Part shown: piece after piece, positions 11,386 through 19,407 of the stretch
Layout of the letters: each line of letters begins with the position of its first letter
Position numbering within the stretch: the stretch's first letter is position 1
From: Pseudaquabacterium pictum
GTDB lineage: Bacteria; Pseudomonadota; Gammaproteobacteria; Burkholderiales; Burkholderiaceae_C
Assembly: GCF_005403045.1 (NCBI RefSeq)
Contig: NZ_BJCL01000005.1
Span: 1 to 64,000 of the forward strand
Length of the DNA: 64,000 nt
Direction: 5' to 3'
Notes under the pieces: model-generated
What the model saw: only the letters and a program-made list of their open reading frames with translations
What the model was told of the DNA's origin: nothing
The model's database searches: none
Made by a program: the position numbers and the translations under genes

Positions 11386-12792
11386 ATGACCCAGCCCACC
11401 GTCCGTACCCGCATTGCCCCGTCGCCCACCGGCTTTCTGCACCTGGGCACGGCCCGCACCGCGCTGTATTCCTGGGCCTATGCGCGGCACCACGGCGGCC
11501 AGTTCGTGCTGCGCATCGAGGACACCGATGTGGCCCGCAGCACGCAGGATTCGGTCGACCAGATCCTGGCGTCGATGCGCTGGCTGGGGCTGAGCTACGA
11601 CGAAGGCCCGGTCTACCAGATGCAGCGCCTGGCGCGCTACCACGCGGTGGTGAACCAGATGCTGGCTGCCGGCACCGCCTACAAGTGCTGGTGCAGCCCG
11701 GACGAGCTGGACGCGATGCGCGAGGCGCAGAAGGCCCGCGGCGAGAAGACCGGCTACGACGGCCGCTGGCGCCCGGCACCGGGCAAGGTGCTGCCCGCGG
11801 TACCCGACGGCGTGCAGCCGGTGGTGCGCTTCGCCAACCCGCCCGACGGCATCGTCACCTGGAACGACCTGGTCAAGGGCCCGATCAGCATCAGCAACAC
11901 CGAGATCGACGACCTGATCATCCTGCGGCCGGATGGCGTGCCGACCTACAACTTCGCCGTGGTGGTCGACGACTGGGACATGGGCATCACCCATGTCTTC
12001 CGCGGCGACGAGCACATCAACAACACACCCTGGCAGATCAACATCTTCAACGCGCTGGGCGCGCCGCTGCCGCAGTTCGGCCATTGCCCGGTGATCCTGG
12101 GCGAGGACGGACAGAAGCTGAGCAAGCGCCGCGGCGCCGTCAGCGTCACGGCCTACGAGGAGAACGGCTACCTGCCCGAGGCCATGCTGAACTACCTGGC
12201 CCGCCTGGGCTGGAGCCATGGCGACGAGGAACTGTTCAGCCTCGACCAGATGGTGGCCTGGTTCGACGGCAGCCACCTCAGCAAAAGCCCGGCGCAGTGG
12301 GATGCCGCCAAGCTCAGCTGGGTGAATGCCCACTACATCAAGCAGGCCGACGATGCCCGACTGGCCGGCCTGGTGGCGGCGCAATTGGCCGGCCGCGGCG
12401 TGCAGGCGCCGGCCGATGCGCGGCTTGCGGCGATGTGCGCGCTGTTCAAGGACCGCTGCAACACCACCGTCGACCTGGCCGACTGGCTGCAGATGTATTT
12501 CGCCCCGGTCACGCCCAGTGCCGACGACTTGGCTGCCCACCTGACCGACGCGGTGCGCCCGGCGCTGGTGGGCCTGCGCGACCGGCTGGCCAACCTGGCC
12601 GATGGCGCCTGGGACAAGGCTGCCATCGCCCAGGCGCTGAAGGACACCCTGGCCGAGCACAAGCTGAAGATGCCGCAACTGGCCATGCCGCTGCGCGCGC
12701 TGCTGTGCGGCCGCACCCAGACGCCGTCGGTCGATGCGGTGGTGGCACTGTTTGAACGCCGGACCGTGCTGGAGCGCTTGCAGCACGTTTGA
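11386..12792 (+). CDS. gltX: Glutamyl-tRNA synthetase GltX
   Basis: This class I aminoacyl-tRNA synthetase charges tRNA-Glu. The 468-residue protein has the HIGH-type motif as HLGT (residues 19-22, in [16 protein letters not shown]) and the KMSKS-type motif as KLSKR (244-248), followed by the C-terminal anticodon-binding helices. The tRNA-Glu(TTC) gene lies about 170 bases downstream, so enzyme and substrate are physically linked. The last codons overlap the -35 region of the tRNA promoter. Confidence 0.97.
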   Translation: MTQPTVRTRIAPSPTGFLHLGTARTALYSWAYARHHGGQFVLRIEDTDVARSTQDSVDQILASMRWLGLSYDEGPVYQMQRLARYHAVVNQMLAAGTAYKCWCSPDELDAMREAQKARGEKTGYDGRWRPAPGKVLPAVPDGVQPVVRFANPPDGIVTWNDLVKGPISISNTEIDDLIILRPDGVPTYNFAVVVDDWDMGITHVFRGDEHINNTPWQINIFNALGAPLPQFGHCPVILGEDGQKLSKRRGAVSVTAYEENGYLPEAMLNYLARLGWSHGDEELFSLDQMVAWFDGSHLSKSPAQWDAAKLSWVNAHYIKQADDARLAGLVAAQLAGRGVQAPADARLAAMCALFKDRCNTTVDLADWLQMYFAPVTPSADDLAAHLTDAVRPALVGLRDRLANLADGAWDKAAIAQALKDTLAEHKLKMPQLAMPLRALLCGRTQTPSVDAVVALFERRTVLERLQHV

Positions 12793-12807
12793 AAGCTGTG
12801 CTATAGT
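12778..12807 (+). promoter_or_regulatory. Sigma-70-type promoter for the tRNA-Ala/tRNA-Glu unit
   Basis: TTGCAG at 12778-12783 and TATAGT at 12802-12807 are separated by 18 bp, close to the -35/-10 consensus. The -35 box lies inside the last codons of gltX. Transcription would start near 12814, about 30 bases before the first tRNA. Confidence 0.6.
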
Positions 12808-12828
12808 CATGGACTCGCTTGAACAGCA

Positions 12829-12843
12829 ACAGGTGAAACCTGT
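12829..12843 (+). other. 5' leader hairpin abutting tRNA-Ala
   Basis: ACAGGT-GAA-ACCTGT forms a perfect 6-bp hairpin whose last base is immediately followed by G1 of tRNA-Ala. Such a leader could influence RNase P recognition or 5' processing. The geometry is seen in the sequence; the role is inferred. Confidence 0.45.
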
Positions 12844-12919
<76 letters not shown>

Positions 12920-12961
12920 ACTTCAAGTTGATGGCGCTGTTCAAACGATGTCGTGAATTCA

Positions 12962-13037
12962 GTCCCCTTCGTCTAGAGGCCTAGGACACCACCCTTTCAC
13001 GGTGATTACAGGGGTTCGAATCCCCTAGGGGACGCCA
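12962..13037 (+). tRNA. tRNA-Glu (anticodon TTC)
   Basis: A 76-base cloverleaf with encoded CCA. The acceptor is GTCCCCT paired with AGGGGAC, the anticodon loop CTTTCAC gives TTC, and the T arm is AGGGG-TTCGAAT-CCCCT. The top of the anticodon stem appears to be a C-A pair (27/43), so only four Watson-Crick pairs hold the arm. It is adjacent to gltX, whose product charges it. Confidence 0.95.
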
Positions 13038-13072
13038 GATACACCGCCCGCCAACCGGCAGCGGTGGCAAGC

Positions 13073-13099
13073 AAAGAGCACTTCGGTGCTCTTTTTTGT
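13073..13099 (+). terminator. Intrinsic terminator after tRNA-Glu
   Basis: AAGAGCAC-TTCG-GTGCTCTT with a stable TTCG tetraloop, running into TTTTTT. A textbook Rho-independent terminator that ends the tRNA unit. Confidence 0.92.
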
Positions 13100-13186
13100 T
13101 TCTGGCGGCGCTGTCGCCGGCGGGCTATCGCCGCACCGCGCGGCGTGCACCATGGGCGCACCCCTCCACTGCCGCGCAGGTGCCCC

Positions 13187-13966
13187 ATGTCCGACACGTC
13201 CATCCTCGATCTGCCAGCCCTGGTCGACGACCTGTTCCGCCTGCTGCGGCTGAAGACCACGCCGATCGCGATGCAGCTGTTCGAGCGCGTCGACGACATG
13301 CTGGCCGTGCCCAAGATCCGCCGGCCCAAGGGCACCGTGCACACCACCGACCAGATCGTCGGCCAGGCGGCGCGCCTGGGCTTCACCGTGGGCATCACCG
13401 TCGACGACCTGGTGGGTCAGCAGTGCGGTGCGGTGATCGGCCTGGCGCCGCAGGACGCCAGCTTCCAGGCGGGCAAGGCCTTCGCCGGCGTCTGGTTCGC
13501 CACCGAGGCGGACGCTGCGGCCCACCAGAAGGCGATGACCTGCGTGCCGCATGGCCGCTACACCGCGATGGCGGCGTCGCCGCTGGCCGCCGGCCGCCTG
13601 CCGGCGCCCGACATTGCCCTGGTCTATGCCAACCCGGCGCAGATGATCCTGCTGGTCAACGGCCTGCAGTGGGCCGGCTACAAGAAGCTGGAATGGGGCG
13701 CAGTGGGCGAATCGGCCTGCGCCGACAGCTGGGGCCGGGCGCTCGCCACCGGCGAGCCCAGCCTGGCGCTGCCCTGCTTTCCCGAACGGCGCTACGGCGG
13801 CGTGCCCGACGACGAACTGCTGATGGCATTGAAGCCGGCGCAGCTGGCGCAGGCGGTGGAGGGCCTCAAGCGTCTGTCGGCCAACGGCCTGCGCTATCCG
13901 ATCCCGCCTTACGGCGTGCAGAACGACGTGCGCGCCGGCATGGCCGCCAGCTACGGCGCGCGCTGA
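13187..13966 (+). CDS. DUF169 family protein
   Basis: A 259-residue soluble protein of the DUF169 family, whose biochemical function is not established. Visible features are TTPIAMQLFE near the N-terminus, a central GKAFAGVWFATEADAAAHQKAM segment that splits into shorter conserved pieces, and GGVPDDELLMALKPAQL near the end. Single cysteines in VGQQCGA, MTCVPHG, ESACADS and LPCFPE could bind metal, as DUF169 proteins tend to keep them. Start chosen at ATG 13187 (CAGG upstream) rather than the longer open frame from 13064, which would run through the tRNA terminator. It lies 74 bases upstream of a photoactive-yellow-protein gene, with no evidence of a functional link. Confidence 0.82.
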   Translation: MSDTSILDLPALVDDLFRLLRLKTTPIAMQLFERVDDMLAVPKIRRPKGTVHTTDQIVGQAARLGFTVGITVDDLVGQQCGAVIGLAPQDASFQAGKAFAGVWFATEADAAAHQKAMTCVPHGRYTAMAASPLAAGRLPAPDIALVYANPAQMILLVNGLQWAGYKKLEWGAVGESACADSWGRALATGEPSLALPCFPERRYGGVPDDELLMALKPAQLAQAVEGLKRLSANGLRYPIPPYGVQNDVRAGMAASYGAR

Positions 13967-14040
13967 CGCAGGGCAGGGCTCAGGTTTGGAGGGTGGCGGC
14001 CGATAGCCAGAAGGACGCCACCTGCCAATCCAGCCCCGCC

Positions 14041-14433
14041 ATGTCCACACTGCAAGCCCTGCACTTCTCCGACGCCGGCCTGCTGCCAGCCCTGCAGCAA
14101 CTGTCCGACGCCGACATCGACACGCTGGAGTTCGGCGTCATCGGCATCGACGCGTCGGGTGTGGTGCGCCGTTACAACGCCTTTGAGTCCCGCCTGGCCG
14201 GGCTGTCATCGCAGCGCGTTCTGGGCCATCCGCTGTTCACCGTGGTGGCGCCCTGCATGAACAACTTCATGGTGGCGCAGCGCTTTGTCGACGCTGCCAC
14301 CGCGGCCCTGCCGCTGGACGTGACCATCGACTACGTGCTGACGCTGCGCATGCGCCCGGTCAAGGTCAAGCTGCGGCTGCTGGCCACGCCGGGCGAGGGC
14401 ATGCGCTACGTGCTGGTGCTGCGCCCGAGCTGA
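14041..14433 (+). CDS. pyp: Photoactive yellow protein (PYP) homologue
   Basis: PYP is a small PAS-fold blue-light receptor that carries p-coumaric acid thioester-linked to a cysteine. This 130-residue protein aligns along its whole length with Halorhodospira PYP. The chromophore cysteine is C72 in VAPCMN (C69 in the reference). The hydrogen-bonding Y45 and E49 in YNAFE match Y42 and E46. The M-x-P-x-KVK segment near residue 105 matches the reference region holding M100. Reference T50 and R52 are replaced by A53 and L55, so spectral and kinetic properties may differ. Start chosen at the ATG giving MSTLQAL; the longer upstream frame is a shadow of the DUF169 gene. A diguanylate cyclase follows 10 bases later. 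No tyrosine ammonia-lyase is in the window. Confidence 0.88.
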   Translation: MSTLQALHFSDAGLLPALQQLSDADIDTLEFGVIGIDASGVVRRYNAFESRLAGLSSQRVLGHPLFTVVAPCMNNFMVAQRFVDAATAALPLDVTIDYVLTLRMRPVKVKLRLLATPGEGMRYVLVLRPS

Positions 14434-14443
14434 GCACCGCGCC

Positions 14444-15766
14444 ATGGACGATCAGACGTCACAGGACCACGAGGCGCTGCTGCAGTTCCTGTACATGGCC
14501 CCGATCGGCCTGGTGCAGGCACGGCCGGACGGCGAGATCCTGATGGTCAACCCGCTGTGCGCCCAGCTGCTGATGCCGCTGGTCCCCGACGGTTGCCTGG
14601 ACAACCTGTTCACCGCGCTGCAGGCGGTGGCACCCGACCTGGCGCACCGTGCGGCCAGCTTCCAGGACACCCATGGCCTGGTGTGCGAGGCGATGCAGCT
14701 GCCCATCGGCGCCTGCACCGATGGCGCCGCCGGACCGCAGGTGCTGTCGCTGACCCTACTCAAGCTCGACAGCGAGCGGCTGATGGCGGTGCTCAGCGAC
14801 ATCACCCAGGCGGTGCAGCGTGACCGCGCCCTGCGCCACAGCCAGGCCTGGATCCACTCCATCGTCAGCAGCATCAACGACTACGCCCTGCTGCCGCTGG
14901 ACGCCGAGGGCCGCATCTCGGCCTGGAACGCCAGCGTCGAGCGGCTGACCGGCCACGGCAGCGACCAGGTGCTGGGCCGCCCGCTGGCGCTGTTCTACCC
15001 GGACGGCCAGCTGCCGCCGCAGCGCCTGGCCGACCGCCTGCTGGAGGCCGATCTGCACGGCTGGACGCTGGACGAAGGCTGGCGCATGCGCGCCGATGGC
15101 AGCCGCTTCTGGGGCAGCTGCCTGATCGCGCCGCTGCACGCGCCAGGCGACCAGCGGCCGGACGAGCGGGCCTACAGCCTGATCATCCGCGACATCACCG
15201 ACCGCCGCGAGGCCAACGAGGCATTGCGCCGCTCGGTGCTGTGCGACCACCTCACCGGCCTGGCCAACCGCCGCGCCTTCTTCGAGGCGGCCGAGCTGGA
15301 ACTGCACCGCTGGCAGCGCCAGCCGCGGCCGCTGGCCCTGGTGGCCTTCGACGCCGACCACTTCAAGCAGATCAACGACCGCCACGGCCATGCCGCCGGC
15401 GATGCCGTGCTGCGCCACCTGGCGGCCGGGCTGGGCGCCACCTTCCGCAACCTGGACCTGGTGGCCCGCAGCGGTGGCGAGGAATTCCTGGTGCTGCTGC
15501 CCGGCACCAATCTGGACGGCGCCCGGGCTGCGGCCTGGCGCCTGTGCCAGGCGGTGGCCGACCGGGAGGTGCTGGTCGACGGCGTGCCGATCCGCTGCAC
15601 CATGAGCGCCGGCGTGGCGGCCATGGACGCCGAGGTGGATGGCCTGGACGCGCTGATCAAGCGCGCCGACCTGGCGCTCTACCAGGCCAAGGCGCTGGGC
15701 CGCAACCGTGTCGAATGCTGGCAGCCCGGCCTGCGGCATGCCGCGCTGGCCGCCCAGGCTGGCTGA
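14444..15766 (+). CDS. PAS-PAS-GGDEF diguanylate cyclase
   Basis: This 440-residue soluble enzyme is predicted to make cyclic di-GMP from two GTP. A first PAS-like domain at about residues 10-115 contains FLYMAPIGLVQARPDG. A second, canonical PAS follows at about 140-265 with DITDRREANEAL as linker, then the GGDEF domain at about 270-430. The active-site motif is GGEEF at 344-348. An inhibitory RxxD product site (RNLD, 335-338) sits exactly five residues upstream, so product feedback is likely. No membrane segment is seen. It lies 10 bases after the PYP gene and 15 before a GGDEF-EAL gene, suggesting one operon in which PYP or the PAS domains supply the input. Confidence 0.93.
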   Translation: MDDQTSQDHEALLQFLYMAPIGLVQARPDGEILMVNPLCAQLLMPLVPDGCLDNLFTALQAVAPDLAHRAASFQDTHGLVCEAMQLPIGACTDGAAGPQVLSLTLLKLDSERLMAVLSDITQAVQRDRALRHSQAWIHSIVSSINDYALLPLDAEGRISAWNASVERLTGHGSDQVLGRPLALFYPDGQLPPQRLADRLLEADLHGWTLDEGWRMRADGSRFWGSCLIAPLHAPGDQRPDERAYSLIIRDITDRREANEALRRSVLCDHLTGLANRRAFFEAAELELHRWQRQPRPLALVAFDADHFKQINDRHGHAAGDAVLRHLAAGLGATFRNLDLVARSGGEEFLVLLPGTNLDGARAAAWRLCQAVADREVLVDGVPIRCTMSAGVAAMDAEVDGLDALIKRADLALYQAKALGRNRVECWQPGLRHAALAAQAG

Positions 15767-15781
15767 CGGACCGCCCGACCC

Positions 15782-17581
15782 ATGGCACCGGAGCAGGTGG
15801 CCTACGAGGCCTTGGTGGAGTTCCTCTACCGGGCACCGATCGGCCTGCTGCAGGCGCGGCCCGACGGCGAGGTCACGATGATCAACCCGATGTCGGCCCA
15901 GCTGCTGATGCCGCTGGCGCCAACCGGCGACCTGGGCAACCTGTTCGACGTGCTGGCGCCGGTGGCGCCGACGCTGCGCGGCCTGGCCGCTGCCCACACC
16001 ACGCCAGGCAGCGTGGTCTGTGACGGCCTGCGCCTGCCGCTGCCCGCCAGCGATGGCCGCGCGCTGCAGACGCTGGCGCTGAGCATCACCCGGCTGGACG
16101 CAGGCACGCTGATGTGCAGCCTCAGCGACGTGAGCCACACCGTGCGCGAGGAGCAGCACCGCCTGGCCCGCCAGCTGCACGACGTGGGCCGCATCGACGC
16201 GCTGACCGCGCTGCCCAACCGCGCGGTGGTGCGTGAGCGCATCGCGCAGGCCCTGGCTGCGCAGGCCGATCCATCCGGCGTGCAGCTGGCGGTGCTGTTC
16301 GTCAACGCCGATCGCTTCAACCAGATCAACCTCGCCCACGGCACGGCCGTGGGCGATGCGCTGCTGCGCCAGATGGCCCAGCGCCTGGGCGCCACGCTGC
16401 GTCCGGGTGATGCGGTGGGGCGCGCGGTGCCACCGGCGTCCACCGCGGCCCGGCTGGGTGGCGACGAGTTCGTGGTGGTGCTCGAGGGCCTGCGCGGCGC
16501 CGACGATGTGCAGCGCGTGGCTGCACGCCTGGTGCAGACGCTGTCGCAGCCCTATGCCATCGACGGTCTGGTGCTGCACCTGGGTGTCAGCGTGGGCATC
16601 AGCCTGGGCGGCTCGGTGCCCGGCGCCGATGCCGACAGCGTGCTGCAGGATGCCGGCATCGCGATGCGCGAGGCCAAGCGTGCCGGCGGTGCGCGCCATG
16701 CGGTGTTCGATCCGGCGATGAAGGTGCGCGCCACCTACCGCGGCCTGGTCGAGACCGAACTGCGCCAGGCGCTGGACCGCGGCGAACTGTTCGTGGTGTA
16801 CCAGCCCATCGTCTGGCTGGGTGACCACGACGGCGCCGGTGTGGGGGTGGAGGCGCTGGTGCGCTGGCAGCACCCGCTGCGCGGCATGGTGCCGCCGCCG
16901 GCCTTCATCGAGATCGCCGAGCAGACCGGCCTGATCGGTGCGTTGGGTGGCTTCGTGCTGGAGACGGCCTGCCGTCAGTTCATGGCCTGGCGCCAGACCC
17001 TGGGGCCGCTGGCGCCGCAGGGCCTGTCGGTGAACCTGTCGCGGGCCCAGCTGTGCGAGCCGCACCTGGTGGTGCAGGTGCAGCGCACCCTGGAGGGCAG
17101 CGGCATGCCGCCGGGGGCGCTGCAGCTGGAGGTGACCGAAAGCCTGGCCGCGCAGGACGACGCGGTGCGCCAGCGCCTGCAGGCGCTGAAGGCGCTGGGC
17201 CTGACGCTGGCGCTGGACGACTTCGGCACCGGCTATTCGTCGCTGTCCAGCCTGCACCAGCTGCCGGTGGACCTGGTGAAGATCGACCGCTCCTTCGTCA
17301 GCCAGCTGGAGACCAGCGCCCACCACCGCGCGCTGGTCAAGGCCACGGTGGAGGTGGCGCAGAGCCTGGGCATGGGCACGGTGGCCGAGGGCATCGAGAC
17401 ACCCGGCCAGGCCCGCGTGCTGCAGGCCCTGCAGTGCCAGAAGGGCCAGGGCTACTGGTTCGGCCGGCCGATGCCCGCCGCGGCGCTGGCCGAGTGGCTG
17501 GCAGCGCGCCAGGGCGCTGGCACCACAACGGCGGTCACGCCGCCGGTGGCCGCCACACCGGCGGTCACGCCGCCGGCTTGA
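15782..17581 (+). CDS. PAS-GGDEF-EAL cyclic di-GMP protein
   Basis: A 599-residue soluble protein whose EAL domain should hydrolyse c-di-GMP. Its N-terminal PAS-like domain (FLYRAPIGLLQARPDG, about residues 10-115) is clearly paralogous to that of the preceding cyclase. The GGDEF domain carries GGDEF at 226-230 but has an insertion before it and no RxxD inhibitory site. The EAL domain is complete: EALVRW from residue 357, NLSRAQL, DDFGTGYSS, VKIDRSF and AEGIET. It could therefore be a phosphodiesterase with a regulatory or active GGDEF half. The C-terminal tail is a Thr/Ala/Val-rich low-complexity repeat (TPPVAATPAVTPP). Its end overlaps by 17 bases the convergent amidohydrolase gene. Confidence 0.93.
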   Translation: MAPEQVAYEALVEFLYRAPIGLLQARPDGEVTMINPMSAQLLMPLAPTGDLGNLFDVLAPVAPTLRGLAAAHTTPGSVVCDGLRLPLPASDGRALQTLALSITRLDAGTLMCSLSDVSHTVREEQHRLARQLHDVGRIDALTALPNRAVVRERIAQALAAQADPSGVQLAVLFVNADRFNQINLAHGTAVGDALLRQMAQRLGATLRPGDAVGRAVPPASTAARLGGDEFVVVLEGLRGADDVQRVAARLVQTLSQPYAIDGLVLHLGVSVGISLGGSVPGADADSVLQDAGIAMREAKRAGGARHAVFDPAMKVRATYRGLVETELRQALDRGELFVVYQPIVWLGDHDGAGVGVEALVRWQHPLRGMVPPPAFIEIAEQTGLIGALGGFVLETACRQFMAWRQTLGPLAPQGLSVNLSRAQLCEPHLVVQVQRTLEGSGMPPGALQLEVTESLAAQDDAVRQRLQALKALGLTLALDDFGTGYSSLSSLHQLPVDLVKIDRSFVSQLETSAHHRALVKATVEVAQSLGMGTVAEGIETPGQARVLQALQCQKGQGYWFGRPMPAAALAEWLAARQGAGTTTAVTPPVAATPAVTPPA

Positions 17582-18437
17582 GCCCCAGCAGCCGCATCGC
17601 GTTCTCCTTCAGGATCAGCGGCTTCACCTTGTCCTTGTAGCCGGCCTCGTCGAAGTCCTTCATCCAGCGCTCGGGCGTGATCAGCGGGTAGTCGCTGCCG
17701 AACAGCATGCGGTCCTTCAGCAGGGTGTTGCCGTACTGCACCAGCTGCTGCGGAAAGTACTTCGGGCTCCAGCCGCTCAGGTCGATCCACACGTTGGGCT
17801 TGTGCAGCGCCAGGCTCAGCGCCTCGTCCTGCCAAGGCCAGCTGGGGTGGGCGATGACGATCTGCATGTCGGGGAAGTCGATCGCCACGTCCTCCAGCAG
17901 CATCGGGTTGCTGTTCTGCAGGCGCAGGCCGCCGCCGCAGCGCATGCCCGAGCCGATGCCCGAGTGGCCGCTGTGGAAGATGGCGGGCAGCTTGTACTCG
18001 GCGATCACCTCGTACAGCGGCCAGGCCATGCGGTCGTAGGGCAGGAAGCCCTGCACCGTGGGGTGGAACTTGAAGCCCTTGACGCCGTGGCTCTCGATCA
18101 GGCGCCGCGCCTCGCGCGCGCCCATCTTGCCCTTGTGGGGATCGATGCTGCCGAAGGCCATCATCATGTCGCTGTTCTTCTGCGCCGCCTCGCAGATCTC
18201 CTCGTTCGGGATGCGGCGCCGGCCGAGCTGGCTCTCACTGTCGACGGTGAACATCACCAGGCCGATCTTCTTCTCGCGGTAGTAGGCCACCGTCTCCTCG
18301 ATGGTGGGCCGGCGGTTGCTGCCGAAGTACTTGTCGGCCGCGCGGTCGTACTCCTCGCCGTAGTTGTCGAACGGGTTCCAGCACGACACCTCGGCATGGG
18401 TGTGGATGTCGATGGCGATCAGGTCGTCGATCTTCAT
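17565..18437 (-). CDS. Amidohydrolase family (TIM-barrel metal-dependent hydrolase)
   Basis: A 290-residue protein of the COG2159-type amidohydrolases, which includes decarboxylases and hydrolases of aromatic and beta-keto intermediates. Metal-site signatures are visible: HTH at residues 12-14 in AIDIHTHAE, the histidines in FHSGHSG and IAHPSW, and the terminal GSDYPL aspartate. It is divergent from the crotonase-ligase operon, sharing a 160-base promoter region with a perfect palindrome, and so probably belongs to the same regulon. The substrate is unknown. Hydrolytic cleavage of a beta-keto acyl-CoA or decarboxylation of a ring product would fit the neighbourhood, but this is speculation. 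Confidence 0.85.
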   Translation of the reverse strand: MKIDDLIAIDIHTHAEVSCWNPFDNYGEEYDRAADKYFGSNRRPTIEETVAYYREKKIGLVMFTVDSESQLGRRRIPNEEICEAAQKNSDMMMAFGSIDPHKGKMGAREARRLIESHGVKGFKFHPTVQGFLPYDRMAWPLYEVIAEYKLPAIFHSGHSGIGSGMRCGGGLRLQNSNPMLLEDVAIDFPDMQIVIAHPSWPWQDEALSLALHKPNVWIDLSGWSPKYFPQQLVQYGNTLLKDRMLFGSDYPLITPERWMKDFDEAGYKDKVKPLILKENAMRLLGLKPAA

Positions 18438-18548
18438 GGCGGGCCTTGATGATTAAGAATTGGAAGCAAAAGCAGGGCGTGAGCGCTGGCGCTGCCGGAT
18501 TCTGCGCTGCTTGATCTGGGCGAAACTTCGGGTTTGCCCTAATCATTC

Positions 18549-18565
18549 AGTTCATGAATTGAACT
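18549..18565. promoter_or_regulatory. Perfect palindromic operator candidate (MarR-type)
   Basis: AGTTCATGAATTGAACT consists of AGTTCA and TGAACT half-sites around a 5-base centre, in the divergent region between the amidohydrolase and crotonase genes, 33 bases before the crotonase start. Size and symmetry are typical of MarR-family operators, and a MarR gene ends this cluster at 29161. The TTGAAC inside the right half could also serve as a -35 box, so binding would repress. The assignment of the regulator is inferred. Confidence 0.6.
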
Positions 18566-18597
18566 ATCTTAGTGCCACTCCATAGCCTGGCGCCTCG

Positions 18598-19407
18598 ATG
18601 AGTCCTGACTTCACTCCCGTCACCGGCCTGCTGGCCTCGCTGGACCTGCTGGCCATCAGCCAGGCCGATGCCGTGCTGCACATCCAGCTCAACCGGCCGG
18701 CCAAGCGCAATGCCATCAGCGACGGCCTGGTGGCGCAGATCCACACCGCCTTCGTCAACCTGCCCGAGACGGTGAAGGCCGTGGTGGTCAGCGGCGCCGG
18801 CGCCCACTTCTGCGCCGGGCTGGACCTGTCGGAGCTGGTCGAGCGCGACATGAAGGGCGCCATCCTGCACTCGCGCTCCTGGCATGCGGCCTTCGACGCC
18901 ATCCAGTTCGGCACCGTGCCGGTGGTGGCAGTGCTGCACGGCGCGGTGGTGGGCGGCGGGCTGGAGCTGGCCGCAGCCTGCCAGATCCGCGTGGCCGAGG
19001 ATTCGGCCTACTTCGGCCTGCCCGAGGGCCAGCGCGGCATCTTTGTCGGCGGCGGCGGCTCGGTGCGCATTCCGCGGCTGATGGGCACGGCCCGCATGAC
19101 CGACATGATGCTCACCGGCCGCGTCTACGACGCCGACGAGGGCGACCGCGCCGGCCTGGTGCAGTACCGGGTGCGCGACGGCGAAGGCCTGGCCAAGGGC
19201 ATCGCGCTGGCGCAGAAGATGGCGGCCAATTCGCCGATGACCGCCTTTGCGGTGATGCATGCGCTGCCGCGCATCGTCGAGCAGTCGCCCAGCGAGGGCC
19301 TGTTCACCGAATCGCTGATGGCTGCCGCCGCCAGCAACACGCCCGAGGCGCAGGCACGGCTGCGCGCCTTCCTGGAGGGCAAGGCCGCGAAGGTGACGAA
19401 GTCATGA
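18598..19407 (+). CDS. Enoyl-CoA hydratase/isomerase family (crotonase)
   Basis: A 269-residue crotonase-fold enzyme probably acting on an aryl-propenoyl-CoA made by the downstream ligase. The oxyanion-hole motif HFCAGLDLSEL, the catalytic region GAVVGGGLELAA (first glutamate) and LPEGQRGIFVGGGGS (second acidic position) are present. It lacks the sequence signatures of the classical feruloyl-CoA hydratase/lyase, so simple hydration feeding a beta-oxidation route is as likely as aldehyde release. First gene of a plus-strand operon; its stop overlaps the ligase start by 4 bases. Confidence 0.88.
   Translation: MSPDFTPVTGLLASLDLLAISQADAVLHIQLNRPAKRNAISDGLVAQIHTAFVNLPETVKAVVVSGAGAHFCAGLDLSELVERDMKGAILHSRSWHAAFDAIQFGTVPVVAVLHGAVVGGGLELAAACQIRVAEDSAYFGLPEGQRGIFVGGGGSVRIPRLMGTARMTDMMLTGRVYDADEGDRAGLVQYRVRDGEGLAKGIALAQKMAANSPMTAFAVMHALPRIVEQSPSEGLFTESLMAAAASNTPEAQARLRAFLEGKAAKVTKS

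Noticed and set aside
13096-14040. Long N-terminal extension in frame with the PYP gene
   Set aside because: The extension overlaps the DUF169 gene in another frame and has Arg/Pro-rich shadow composition; PYP homologues start near 14041.
14756-17326. Very long minus-strand open frame (about 850 codons) opposite the cyclase and GGDEF-EAL genes
   Set aside because: It is the antisense shadow of two well-supported genes; high GC third positions create long open frames. Its translation is rich in His, Gln, Ala and Arg with no recognisable domain.
17520-17581. Short GC-rich repeat at the end of the GGDEF-EAL gene as a possible CRISPR or satellite
   Set aside because: It is a low-complexity Pro/Ala/Thr/Val-coding tail (two imperfect units), not spaced identical repeats.
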